Shown piece by piece: positions 16,036 to 24,530 of a stretch of DNA of 33,719 nt. This stretch comes from an uncultured Porphyromonadaceae bacterium. GTDB lineage: Bacteria; Bacteroidota; Bacteroidia; Bacteroidales; Muribaculaceae. The notes below the pieces were generated by a model that did not search any database, was not told the origin of the DNA, and saw only the letters and a program-made list of their open reading frames with translations. Position 1 is the stretch's first letter. Each line of letters starts with the position of its first letter. The translations under genes and the position numbers were made by a program. The stretch spans positions 1 through 33,719 of the forward strand of contig CAMWLX010000003.1 in NCBI GenBank assembly GCA_947175225.1. The letters run 5' to 3'.

Positions 16036-19000
16036 TTAAAATTTAACGGTTACACCCAACACGAATGAACGAGCTGAAGGATAAAGACCGGTGTCGATGC
16101 CACGTGCCCAATCATTTCCGGTGCCACCATTAGAACCGATTTCAGGGTCAACACCTGTATACTTGGTGATGGTGAAGAGATTCTGAAGCTGAGCGTAGAG
16201 ACGAAGCTGCTGGAACGGAGTCTTGAACTGGCTTGCGAAGTCATAGCCGACAGTGATGTTCTGTAGCTTGAAATAGTCAGCGTTCTGCATATAGTACGTA
16301 GATACCCACTGATTGTTTTCGCTGCCGACTACAAGACGAGGAACACTATTGCTTGTCCCTTCGCCATGCCAGCGGTTAAGGATTTCTGCTGTATAATTTA
16401 CGTATGGGTTAGCAAGAAGGGCGGTGCGGTAGCACTGCATGGCCTGCATGCCGAAAGCTCCTGACCCGGCTGCGCTGAAGTCGAAGCCTTTGTAGGAGAA
16501 GCCAAGGTTGATACCGAGTGTCCAGTCCGGATTCGGATCGCCGATCTCATGGCGGTCTTCGTCGAGAGAAATCATACCGTCGCCATTGTAGTCATCCCAG
16601 ATAAAGTCACCTGGCTGTGCTGTTGCAAGAACTGCCTGACCTGCAGCACGTGCGGCTTCAATCTGTTCCTGTGTCTGCCAGATACCGCTGTGGCTCATAC
16701 CGCTGAAATAACCGATAGGATGTCCTACCTCTACGAGAGATACGTAAGAAGAGTTCTGGAAGAGTGCACTGCCTACGTTGTCGCCGATCTTGCCGGAAGC
16801 AGTAGCAAGGCGAGTAACCTTATTCTTATTGTAAGCAGCGTTGACATTGACATGATACAGAAAATCTCCACCTATATTGTCGCTCCAAGAAAGCGCAAGT
16901 TCGATACCTTCGTTCTTCACGTCACCGCCATTGATCATGGCAGGTTTTTCATAACCGAGGATATCATTGAGAGGTGCCTCAACAAGCCAGTCTTTAGTAG
17001 TCTTGCGATACCAGTCGAAAGTGACTGCCAGACGGCTCTGGAGGAAGCGGGCATCGAAGCCAAGGTCAAGCTGCTCGGAAGTTTCCCAAGTGACATCTTC
17101 ATTAGGAACATTTATTGCGTATGCACCTTCCGTGTAATAACCTTCCACTGTAGGAAGCATTCCGCTGTTGAACTTGTAACCATAGTCTTTGTAGTCTGTC
17201 GGAGAGAAACCTATATTGGAAAGATATTTGAAGTTTTCAATATCGCAGTTACCGTTCTGGCCCCAGCTTGCACGGATCTTGAAGAAGTCCATTACATTGT
17301 AGGCACTTTCCATAAACTTCTCGTTGGTAAGCACCCAACCGACAGATACAGAAGGATAAGTATGCCAACGATGTCCACGCGCGAAGTTGTTGGAGCCGTC
17401 ACGGCGCACATTTACAGTAAGAAGATACTTCTCGTCATAGTTGTAGTTGAGTCGTCCGAAGAATGAAGCGATTCTGCCTTGCATCGGATTGTCATAACCA
17501 CTAAAGCCCGTCATATTATCCTTATTCATGTTAGACGGAATAGTGAAATCCCAACCGTTGAGGACAAGAGAATTAAGATTTTCGAGAGAAGAACTGAACG
17601 CCATCCCCAATCCTGTCGACCAATTTGTCTTCTCAATTGACTGGCCGATCATCACATCAATATTGTTTTTGCCGAAAGTCGGGAGCACATAAGAGAGTGT
17701 ATTATCAAATAATATGCTCGAGCTTTGGTATGCATTTTGGCTAAGTCCATAGTTTGCACTTGAACCGGTAGAGCTTGCAGAATATGGCTTTGATGTGCTT
17801 CTATAGTTGCTTCCGCTATAACCCGTATTGATCTGTCCGCGATATTTGAGGTTCTTGATTGGCTCAATAATCCAGTAGAATGTAGCTCCAACTCCGAAAT
17901 CGCGATTGCGGTTAAGCGAATTATACATACCATTTAAAAATCCTTCATAAGGATTATTAAAGATCATAGTACTCCAACCTTTACCATCACGCTCATAATT
18001 AGTAGGGGTTCCATCCTCATTAAATGCGGGCACAAGAGGCGAGTTGGCATAGACCGGCTGCATGATGTTCCAGTAGCCGTTGCCCTCAGCGAGATCATGG
18101 CTTGAGTGATACCAATATGACAAGTTTTCACCAAGAGTAATGATGTTATGGTCGTTGCCTTTTAGAAGGACATGTTCTGAATTGATGCGACCACCATAAC
18201 GCTTGTAGTCGGAAGCATTGTCACCGCCAAGGATACCTTCCTGATCGCTGTAGTTGACTGAGATAGAGAATTTGCTGCGATCGGTGCCCCCTGTAAGTGT
18301 TACGGCGTGGCTCTGTTGGAATGCATTCTTATTGCGGTATAGACCAAACCAATCTTCACCCTGCCAGCCATTGTTGACTTTGTCAAGTATTGCTTGAGGT
18401 ACAAGTGTGTTCCAGTTAGTGGCTGTTCCATAAGTGTTGTAGTTGGTCTCATTGACTATCTGCATATACTGCTGAGCGTTGAGTGAGCCCGGCTGACGGT
18501 AAGGGTTAGCCCATCCCACGAAACCGTCGTATGTAACAGATACTTTTCCTTCCTTACCCTGCTTTGTGGTGACGAGGATTACACCGTTGGCTGCACGCGA
18601 ACCGAAGATAGCTGCCGAAGCGGCATCCTTCAATACGTCGATGCTTTCGATGTCGTTAGGATTAATACCATTCAGGCCATCGTTGGCAGTGCCGGAGACG
18701 ATTCCGTCAATGACGAGAAGAGGAGAAGACTGCCCGATGGTACCCATACCACGGATATTCACCTTAAAGCCCTTGCCCGGCTGGGCAGAAGACTGAGTGA
18801 TCTGTACGCCCGGGGCGGTAGACTGCAAAGCTGTGAGGGCATTGGAAGTATTCATGGAGGCTATCTGGTCTCCACTTACCTGCAATGTAGCACCTGTCAC
18901 GAGTTTCTTCTTCTGAGTACCATAACCTACTACGACGAGTTCGTCAAGATTGCTGTTGTTTTCTTGAAGCTCTACATCAAGTATCCAGCTCCTTCCGACC

Positions 19001-19296
19001 TTCACTTCTGAAGGTATATACCCTACGTAGCTAACTACGAGGATATCGCCTGGTTTGGCACTAATAGAATAGTTACCGTCGAGGTCGGTAGCTGTACCAG
19101 TCTGAGACCCTTTGATCATTACGGTTGCACCGATGAGTGGCTCGCCGTTCGGGTCAGTGACTGTTCCTCGAATCTTTCCGTCAGCCGGTGCTTGCGCCTG
19201 AGGGGCAGGAGCAGCATACGTCTGAGGCACACTACATGCAAGCGCAGATAAGACTGCGCCTGTCAAGAGTACTGCATGTTTCTTTTTTAGGTTCAT
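16036..19296 (-). CDS. susC-like: SusC/RagA-family TonB-dependent outer-membrane transporter
   Basis: This 1086-residue transporter has a signal peptide ending near TYAAPAP, then a carboxypeptidase-like domain (about 42-112, GTVTDPNGEPLIGATVMIKG). The TonB-box-like DELVVVGYG (about 118-126) leads into a plug with NALTALQSTAPGVQI, IDVLKDAASAAIFGSRAANG and VILVTTKQGK. The rest is a beta-barrel ending in FVLGVTVKF with a terminal Phe. It should import glycan fragments with the adjacent SusD. There is no STN domain before the carboxypeptidase-like domain, so signalling through an anti-sigma/ECF sigma pair is not expected. No such pair and no hybrid two-component gene lies in this window. The product class is certain; the substrate is unknown. 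Confidence 0.96.
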   Translation of the reverse strand: MNLKKKHAVLLTGAVLSALACSVPQTYAAPAPQAQAPADGKIRGTVTDPNGEPLIGATVMIKGSQTGTATDLDGNYSISAKPGDILVVSYVGYIPSEVKVGRSWILDVELQENNSNLDELVVVGYGTQKKKLVTGATLQVSGDQIASMNTSNALTALQSTAPGVQITQSSAQPGKGFKVNIRGMGTIGQSSPLLVIDGIVSGTANDGLNGINPNDIESIDVLKDAASAAIFGSRAANGVILVTTKQGKEGKVSVTYDGFVGWANPYRQPGSLNAQQYMQIVNETNYNTYGTATNWNTLVPQAILDKVNNGWQGEDWFGLYRNKNAFQQSHAVTLTGGTDRSKFSISVNYSDQEGILGGDNASDYKRYGGRINSEHVLLKGNDHNIITLGENLSYWYHSSHDLAEGNGYWNIMQPVYANSPLVPAFNEDGTPTNYERDGKGWSTMIFNNPYEGFLNGMYNSLNRNRDFGVGATFYWIIEPIKNLKYRGQINTGYSGSNYRSTSKPYSASSTGSSANYGLSQNAYQSSSILFDNTLSYVLPTFGKNNIDVMIGQSIEKTNWSTGLGMAFSSSLENLNSLVLNGWDFTIPSNMNKDNMTGFSGYDNPMQGRIASFFGRLNYNYDEKYLLTVNVRRDGSNNFARGHRWHTYPSVSVGWVLTNEKFMESAYNVMDFFKIRASWGQNGNCDIENFKYLSNIGFSPTDYKDYGYKFNSGMLPTVEGYYTEGAYAINVPNEDVTWETSEQLDLGFDARFLQSRLAVTFDWYRKTTKDWLVEAPLNDILGYEKPAMINGGDVKNEGIELALSWSDNIGGDFLYHVNVNAAYNKNKVTRLATASGKIGDNVGSALFQNSSYVSLVEVGHPIGYFSGMSHSGIWQTQEQIEAARAAGQAVLATAQPGDFIWDDYNGDGMISLDEDRHEIGDPNPDWTLGINLGFSYKGFDFSAAGSGAFGMQAMQCYRTALLANPYVNYTAEILNRWHGEGTSNSVPRLVVGSENNQWVSTYYMQNADYFKLQNITVGYDFASQFKTPFQQLRLYAQLQNLFTITKYTGVDPEIGSNGGTGNDWARGIDTGLYPSARSFVLGVTVKF

Positions 19297-19610
19297 AGAT
19301 GTCTATTATGGTTATACATTAATGAATTCTATGTTGGTTAGGTATGATTTAAGTAATTGAACCATAGCAGTTGAAAAGCAAAAATCCAATAAAAAGCAGT
19401 CAAGGACGACGAGAGTTTCCCTCTTCTCTTAAAATATTAAATTGTTTGTTAACAAATGCAAACACAAAATTAGTGGTAAAATTATATACATACTAATACC
19501 ATTTTACCTTTTGATGATACTTTTTTGACATAGCTTTGAAACATCACATTTCTTTATCATTTTCCTCAACCAAATTACTAAAGGCTCTACTATTAAGTCA
19601 AATATCCCCA
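19297..19610 (-). promoter_or_regulatory. Leader and control region of the SusCD operon
   Basis: No gene is visible here. A candidate minus-strand -7 element, TAATTTTG, lies at 19472-19465 but has no -33 TTG at the right distance. In its place is an inverted repeat, GGTAAAAT (19475-19482) with ATTTTACC (19501-19508), separated by 18 bases. A perfect palindrome, TTTGTTAACAAA, lies at 19445-19456, near the predicted start of transcription. A weak promoter with a flanking inverted repeat suggests activator control. The leader would be about 160 bases long. Confidence 0.45.
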
Positions 19611-19652
19611 TAAAATAAGGAAGAGAAGCTTTTCGGCTTCCCTTCCCTTTTC
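19611..19652 (-). terminator. Terminator after the BACON lipoprotein gene
   Basis: GGAAG-A-GAAGC (19619-19629) pairs with GCTTC-C-CTTCC (19636-19646) with one mismatch. On the minus strand TATTTTA follows. It is about 35 bases beyond the stop at 19687 and separates this gene from the SusC leader. Confidence 0.75.
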
Positions 19653-19686
19653 ATGCACACTCCAAGGTGTGGATATTTATAAGGTG

Positions 19687-20310
19687 TTAACGTGCTTCTT
19701 GACGTACTATGACATTGGCAACGCTCTTGCCTACAGCAAGCACTATAAGACCCTCTCGATCATTGCCGGTATCATTCGGCAAATAAATCAACGACAAGAT
19801 ACCCTCATCTATAGAGCGGGTGTTATCAATCTTTATCCAATCAGGTATATTAGTGGCAGGAGGAGCTGTCGAGACATACTTGATGGTGAATGTTCCTCCG
19901 TTAGCATCCAAATTTCCGTCGGGCGACACATTTGTTACCTTGACAAGGTCGCTAAATACCTGAGTCACCTTTATAGTTGACTTTTCCTTGCCGGTGGTGA
20001 CATATACTTCAGCAGTGCGTGTTTCACCTGTGTCATTGAGATCGACACGTAGCTCGACGGTATAGATGCCTGTTGTCAGATTCTTCACCTCCCCTATATG
20101 TAGCCATGCAGCATCAGTGGTCAATACAGGTTTTGTGGATGCCTTGATGTTGATGGAGAAAGATGTGTTGTCCGTAAACAAGACTTCATCATTGACCGAC
20201 ATTCCCCCATCGCCTCCCGATGGCAAAGAGGGTCCATCATTCTCTCCGCATGAACTCAACAATCCAACTGCAATTAAAACTACTATTGAAAACAGATTCC
20301 TCAATTTCAT
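19687..20310 (-). CDS. Two-domain BACON-type lipoprotein
   Basis: This 207-residue lipoprotein (LLSSC, Cys21) has two beta-sandwich units of BACON type. The first includes TTDAAWLHIGEVKN and ends with KSTIKVTQVF. The second includes IPDWIKIDNTRS, NDTGNDREGLIVL and ends with VANVIVRQEAR. The W-[LI]-x-I pattern and the closing V-x-Q strand are typical of BACON domains, which occur in Bacteroidetes surface proteins and may bind carbohydrate or mucin. A Gly/Ser-rich linker follows the lipid Cys. It lies upstream of the SusCD operon on the same strand but is separated from it by a terminator. It may be an accessory surface protein; the ligand is unknown. Confidence 0.75.
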   Translation of the reverse strand: MKLRNLFSIVVLIAVGLLSSCGENDGPSLPSGGDGGMSVNDEVLFTDNTSFSINIKASTKPVLTTDAAWLHIGEVKNLTTGIYTVELRVDLNDTGETRTAEVYVTTGKEKSTIKVTQVFSDLVKVTNVSPDGNLDANGGTFTIKYVSTAPPATNIPDWIKIDNTRSIDEGILSLIYLPNDTGNDREGLIVLAVGKSVANVIVRQEAR

Positions 20311-20426
20311 ACTCTTTGATTATGATTAGTTATAAACATTAAACATCACACCCTACAAAAAGTTCCAACTCCACCACCCCCCAAACCCACAAATTGGACC
20401 CAATATAAATTCAATCCTCCCCATGA

Positions 20427-20458
20427 TTTGTATATATGGAGGTTTTTGAGTACTTTTG
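20427..20458 (+). promoter_or_regulatory. Promoter of cobUTS
   Basis: TTTG (20427-20430), a 20-base spacer and TACTTTTG (20451-20458) match the Bacteroidetes promoter form. Transcription should begin near 20464, which excludes the in-frame ATG at 20436 as the cobU start. I see no cobalamin riboswitch between here and cobU. Confidence 0.8.
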
Positions 20459-20474
20459 CAAAAATTTGAAAATT

Positions 20475-21029
20475 ATGGAGACAAGAAAAGCAATTATGCA
20501 AAACGATGACATAAAGGGGCGGCTAATAATGGTCACTGGTGGCCAGCGTAGTGGCAAGAGTGTCTTTGCAGAAAATCTTGCTTTGCAGATGTCTCCCCAT
20601 CCTACTTATTTGGCTACTGCCCGTGTGATGGATGAAGAGATGGAGCGTCGAGTGGCACTCCATAAGGAACGGCGAAAAGACGTATGGCGAAATATCGAGT
20701 CTCCATTATATGTTGAAGACATTGATTTCTCGGAAAATGAAACCGTCCTTATCGACTGCCTGACACTATGGGCTACAAACTGGTTTTTTGAAAAAAATGA
20801 GAATACTGAAAAAGCTCTTGTCTCCCTTAAAAGTCAGATTGAGCTGCTGCTCAAAAACAACTGCAATTTCATCATTGTGACCAACGAGGTAGGGCTCGGA
20901 GGTGTGAGTCCTAACAAAATGCAGCGGCAATTTGCAGATATGCAAGGGGCAATCAACCAGTATGTAGCTTCATTAGCGCAAGAAGTATATCTAATCATAT
21001 CCGGTATTCCGGTAAAAATCAAAGGATGA
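20475..21029 (+). CDS. cobU: Bifunctional adenosylcobinamide kinase / adenosylcobinamide-phosphate guanylyltransferase
   Basis: CobU phosphorylates adenosylcobinamide and transfers GMP from GTP to give adenosylcobinamide-GDP, the activated ring half in late B12 assembly. The P-loop GGQRSGKS follows the MVTGG strand near the N-terminus. [33 protein letters not shown] and [19 protein letters not shown] are further CobU motifs. In-frame ATGs exist at 20436, 20475 and 20496. The first lies upstream of the predicted transcription start, so 20475 or 20496 is used; 20496 would give a leader of about 30 bases. It is the first gene of cobUTS, 4 bases before cobT. The identification is firm; the exact start is open. 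Confidence 0.93.
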   Translation: METRKAIMQNDDIKGRLIMVTGGQRSGKSVFAENLALQMSPHPTYLATARVMDEEMERRVALHKERRKDVWRNIESPLYVEDIDFSENETVLIDCLTLWATNWFFEKNENTEKALVSLKSQIELLLKNNCNFIIVTNEVGLGGVSPNKMQRQFADMQGAINQYVASLAQEVYLIISGIPVKIKG

Positions 21030-21033
21030 ATAT

Positions 21034-22071
21034 ATGAAAAAATTTAATATACAGCCGCTTGACCGGTCAATTGAATCAGAAATAGTCAATAAAATCGACA
21101 ATCTCACAAAGCCGAAAGGTGCTTTGGGACGTCTGGAAGATTTAGCTTTGCAGATAAGCCTTATACAACATACTTTAAGCCCTGCACTTCACAATCCTCA
21201 CAATGTATTGTTTGCAGCAGACCATGGCATTCTTGACGAAGGAGTGAGCGTGTCGCCTAAAGAAGTGACATGGCAACAACTTAGCCACTTCTCTAAAGGT
21301 GGTGCCGGGATAAACTTCCTGTGTGAACAGCATGGTTTCAAACTTGTGCTTGTGGATGCCGGAGTCGACTATGACATTCCCTCCGGACATGGCATCATCG
21401 ATATGAAAATACGAAAAGCAACCCGTAATTTCCTTTACAGACCGGCTATGACAGCAGATGAACTTGACCTTTGTATAGATCGAGGAGCAAAGATTGTAAG
21501 GCGCATTCATGCAGAAGGTTGCAACGTGATAAGCTTCGGAGAAATGGGCAGTGGAAACACTTCTCCATCTGCCGTTTGGATGCACTTGTTCACCGGCATC
21601 GACCTGAAAAAATGTATCGGGGCGGGAGCAGGACTCGACAATGAGGGTATCCGACATAAATATGAGGTCCTGTATAAAGCAGTTGCAAACTATCAAGGTG
21701 ATGACACTCCCGAATCAAAGATTGCATGGTTTGGAGGTTACGAAATGGCTATGGCTCTCGGCGGAATGTTGCAGGCTGCTGAATTAGGCATGATTATTAT
21801 TGTGGATGGTTTTATCATGACCAGTGTCATTCTCGCTGCTTCGCAACTTTACCCGGATGTATTGCAATATGCTGTATTTGGACATCAAGGCGATGAATCC
21901 GGACATAAGCTCATGCTTGAGGCTATGGGAACAAAGCCAATCCTTCACCTTAGCCTTAGGCTTGGAGAGGGATCTGGAGCAGTATGTGCCTATCCCATAT
22001 TGGAATCTGCCGTAAGGATGATCAATCGCATGGATAGTTTCCAATCAGTAAACGTCACAAAATACTTCTGA
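21034..22071 (+). CDS. cobT: Nicotinate-nucleotide-dimethylbenzimidazole phosphoribosyltransferase
   Basis: CobT makes alpha-ribazole phosphate from a lower-ligand base and nicotinate mononucleotide. The 345-residue protein has the normal length. Visible family segments are [16 protein letters not shown] near the N-terminus, [31 protein letters not shown], and ECIGAGAG-like [13 protein letters not shown]. Near the C-terminus is RLGEGSGAV, where Glu312 corresponds to the catalytic base (Glu317 in Salmonella CobT). It sits between cobU and cobS, overlapping the cobS start by one base. Which base is used (benzimidazole or adenine) cannot be read from the sequence. Confidence 0.95.
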   Translation: MKKFNIQPLDRSIESEIVNKIDNLTKPKGALGRLEDLALQISLIQHTLSPALHNPHNVLFAADHGILDEGVSVSPKEVTWQQLSHFSKGGAGINFLCEQHGFKLVLVDAGVDYDIPSGHGIIDMKIRKATRNFLYRPAMTADELDLCIDRGAKIVRRIHAEGCNVISFGEMGSGNTSPSAVWMHLFTGIDLKKCIGAGAGLDNEGIRHKYEVLYKAVANYQGDDTPESKIAWFGGYEMAMALGGMLQAAELGMIIIVDGFIMTSVILAASQLYPDVLQYAVFGHQGDESGHKLMLEAMGTKPILHLSLRLGEGSGAVCAYPILESAVRMINRMDSFQSVNVTKYF

Positions 22072-22823
22072 TGAAACGCATAGCGGCTGCCTTCACATTA
22101 TTCACGCGGCTCCCTTTGTGGAAACTCGTCGACATTCCACAGGATGCCTACTCTACTACTGTAGTTTTCTGGCCTCTGACCGGATGGCTTACGGGAGGGT
22201 GTACTGCCCTCGTGCTATATATTCTATCGATGGCGATGCCTATGTTTCCAGCCGTTGTGATTGCTTTGATTTTAAAGCTTATTCTTACCGGGGCTCTTCA
22301 TGAAGACGGACTTGCCGACTTTTGCGATGGTTTTGGAGGAGGACACGATAAGGAGGGAATCCTCCGCATCATGAAAGACTCTCATATAGGCACATACGGA
22401 GTAATCGGACTGATATGCCATTATCTTCTGTCTGTTAGCCTCCTGACTTCCTTGCCTCCACTATTTGCGGCTACAGCTATTCTCGCAGCTGATCCCTTCG
22501 CTAAGTCTTGTGCTTCACAACTGACCAATGTCTTGCCTTATGCACGTCCCGAAGGGGCAAAAAACCGTATTTCATATTCAAGGATGGATCCTTGGCAGCT
22601 CACACTTAACTTCTTTTTCGGAGTAATCCCTCTGTTGCCATTGGGATTTTTGTCTTATCCCTCTCTCATAAGCATCATATTTCCCGGTCTCTGCTTGCTC
22701 TTTATGATTTTGATGATGAAGCATCGCATAGGAGGCTACACAGGCGATTGTTGCGGAGCAACTTATCTTATTTGTGAAGACTCAATGATATTTGGCATCG
22801 TAATATTATCCCACATTAGATGA
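22071..22823 (+). CDS. cobS: Adenosylcobinamide-GDP ribazoletransferase (cobalamin synthase)
   Basis: CobS is the inner-membrane enzyme joining adenosylcobinamide-GDP to alpha-ribazole (phosphate). The 250-residue protein is largely hydrophobic. It has the metal-binding signature HEDGLADFCDGFGGG (77-91) followed by IMKDSHIGTYGVIGL. Its ATG overlaps the cobT TGA, so the three genes are translationally coupled. The usual fourth gene, an alpha-ribazole phosphatase (cobC), does not follow; the next gene is a glycosidase beyond a dispersed repeat. I see no terminator between them. Confidence 0.94.
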   Translation: MKRIAAAFTLFTRLPLWKLVDIPQDAYSTTVVFWPLTGWLTGGCTALVLYILSMAMPMFPAVVIALILKLILTGALHEDGLADFCDGFGGGHDKEGILRIMKDSHIGTYGVIGLICHYLLSVSLLTSLPPLFAATAILAADPFAKSCASQLTNVLPYARPEGAKNRISYSRMDPWQLTLNFFFGVIPLLPLGFLSYPSLISIIFPGLCLLFMILMMKHRIGGYTGDCCGATYLICEDSMIFGIVILSHIR

Positions 22824-22827
22824 TATT

Positions 22828-22904
22828 GAAGTTGTTTCGACTTATTTTTTTATTTTAATATTTTTTAGTTAATTTTGTATTCGTAAATAAGTTTAAACTA
22901 CTTC
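22828..22904. repeat. Short form of the inverted-end dispersed repeat
   Basis: The left arm at 22828-22847 and right arm at 22885-22904 are near-complementary (17 of 20) and match the arms at 33512-33531 and 33696-33715. About 37 bases of AT-rich DNA lie between them, without the long palindrome seen in the right-end copy. The element fills the gap between cobS and the GH43 gene. TAATTTTG at 22870-22877 inside it resembles a -7 promoter element for GH43, but no -33 element is well placed. Confidence 0.75.
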
Positions 22905-22934
22905 ATTCTTTATTAATTTTATTTCTAACCTTAA

Positions 22935-24524
22935 ATGACGATGAGAAAGACGATTTTGGGAATGATGGTGGCTATCGCTGCAGGTGCATGCGCCATGAAC
23001 CCCTATTTGCCTCTTTGGGAGCATATACCCGACGGGGAGCCATATCTATTTGAAGATCCTGACAATCCGGGGCAACAACGTGTCTATATCTATGGCAGCC
23101 ACGACATGCTCCGCACTATGTATTGTGGCACTGACCTCGTAGTCTGGTCAGCTAATCCTGACTCCCTGAACAACTGGCGCTACGATGGCACAATCTTCAA
23201 AAGCGACAAGGACGGAAATGGCAACTCACAACAACCCGACGTGCTCTTTGCTCCGGATATTGCAGTGAAGACTCTTCCCGACGGATCCAAAGAATACTAC
23301 CTCTACCCAAACAACCAGCGAGGTGGACGCAATGGTCAAGTTGCTAAGTCAAAACGTCCGGATGGTCCTTTTGAAGTAATAAATTGGGATAGCAAAAATC
23401 TTGATGTATGCGACGGTGTGTTAAGATTTGACCCTGCCGTTTTCGTAGATGATGATGGGCGTGTCTATGGATACTGGGGATTCGGAACAAGCTTCGGTGC
23501 AGAACTCGACCCCAAGACTATGGCTACTGTCAAACCCGGAACTGAGCCGATAGAAAGGATGATCGGAGGGTTTGAAGATGGAGACGGCAATGTCTTCCGA
23601 TTCTTTGAAGCATCTTCCATACGCAAGATCGACGACAAGTATGTTCTGATTTATTCAAGAATGACAAAAGATGGGGAGTGGGATCTGCCTCAGACCAACT
23701 TCACCCTTGCATATGCATATAGCGACAATCCCCTCGGTCCTTGGACCTACGGAGGCACTATAATCGACGGGCGCGGACGTGACACCGATGCAAATGGAAA
23801 AACTATATATACGGCCACTCCCAACGGAAACACTCACGGCTCAATTTTAAAGATTGGCGACCAATGGTGGGTATTCTATCATCGCCAGACAGGTACTGAC
23901 GAATACTCCCGTCAAGCCATGGTAGCTCCTATTGAAGTAAACGTAGAGAAAGGGAAAGGAGGAAAAGTGACGATCTCTGAAGGGGAATATACATCTGAAG
24001 GATTTGAAACCGAAGGCCTTGACCCCCTAAAATTATACCCGGCAGCAATCGCCTCACATTTTACAGGAAAAGATGGGGCATATCAGACATATCCACGTCT
24101 GCACTACAGTGGATCACACTTCTTGCCGGTATATTACGACGATCACAATATATCTGATCCCTATCATCCTGACATCAACATCAATCCCGTTGTCAACAAT
24201 ACCGACGGAAGCATCGTGGGTTACAAATACTTCAACTTCGACAAGCTGAACGGTGCTGACAAAGTGGAACTTGCCCTCGATCTGATTCCGGCTGGAGTGG
24301 AAGGGACAATCACCGTCTACACTGAAGCTCCCTGGAAAGGGAACCCGGCTCCCGTAGGTAAGTTTGAGATAAAGGATTCAGACCCGATAAAGCCCCTGAA
24401 GATCAAAGCTGACGTGTCGCCTGTGGCTAAGCTAAAAGGGAAACATCCGCTCTATCTGGTGTTCAATACTCCCGGTAGCGAGTCTCTTTGCACATTGGAG
24501 AGAATTCAATTCCTCAAAAAATAA
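22935..24524 (+). CDS. Glycoside hydrolase family 43 (arabinofuranosidase/xylosidase-type)
   Basis: This 529-residue exported enzyme has a five-bladed-propeller GH43 domain (about 25-330) and a C-terminal beta-sandwich resembling a CBM6-like domain (about 375-529). The likely catalytic residues are Asp41 in LFEDPDNP (base), Asp166 in RFDPAVFVDDDG (pKa modulator) and Glu225 in FFEASSIRK (acid); FAPDIAV is blade II. The signal peptide ends before MNPYLPLWEHI. Cys19 (AGAC) could make it a lipoprotein, but the lipobox is weak. GH43 enzymes remove arabinose or xylose from plant polysaccharides. It begins a three-gene plus-strand set, 6 bases before the GH31 gene. Specificity is not determined. Confidence 0.9.
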   Translation: MTMRKTILGMMVAIAAGACAMNPYLPLWEHIPDGEPYLFEDPDNPGQQRVYIYGSHDMLRTMYCGTDLVVWSANPDSLNNWRYDGTIFKSDKDGNGNSQQPDVLFAPDIAVKTLPDGSKEYYLYPNNQRGGRNGQVAKSKRPDGPFEVINWDSKNLDVCDGVLRFDPAVFVDDDGRVYGYWGFGTSFGAELDPKTMATVKPGTEPIERMIGGFEDGDGNVFRFFEASSIRKIDDKYVLIYSRMTKDGEWDLPQTNFTLAYAYSDNPLGPWTYGGTIIDGRGRDTDANGKTIYTATPNGNTHGSILKIGDQWWVFYHRQTGTDEYSRQAMVAPIEVNVEKGKGGKVTISEGEYTSEGFETEGLDPLKLYPAAIASHFTGKDGAYQTYPRLHYSGSHFLPVYYDDHNISDPYHPDININPVVNNTDGSIVGYKYFNFDKLNGADKVELALDLIPAGVEGTITVYTEAPWKGNPAPVGKFEIKDSDPIKPLKIKADVSPVAKLKGKHPLYLVFNTPGSESLCTLERIQFLKK

Positions 24525-24530
24525 CCTAAA

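Noticed and set aside
16549-17466. Open frame of 305 codons antisense to the susC-like gene
   Set aside because: It lies wholly inside a clear transporter gene, has no recognisable domain, and is explained by codon bias on the opposite strand.
20436-20474. Upstream start for cobU giving a longer N-terminus
   Set aside because: The promoter -7 element at 20451-20458 lies downstream of this ATG, so it would not be in the transcript.
20311-20474. Cobalamin riboswitch upstream of cobU
   Set aside because: The region is short and C-rich followed by AT-rich, without the conserved B12-box-like core, and the predicted leader is only 10-30 bases.
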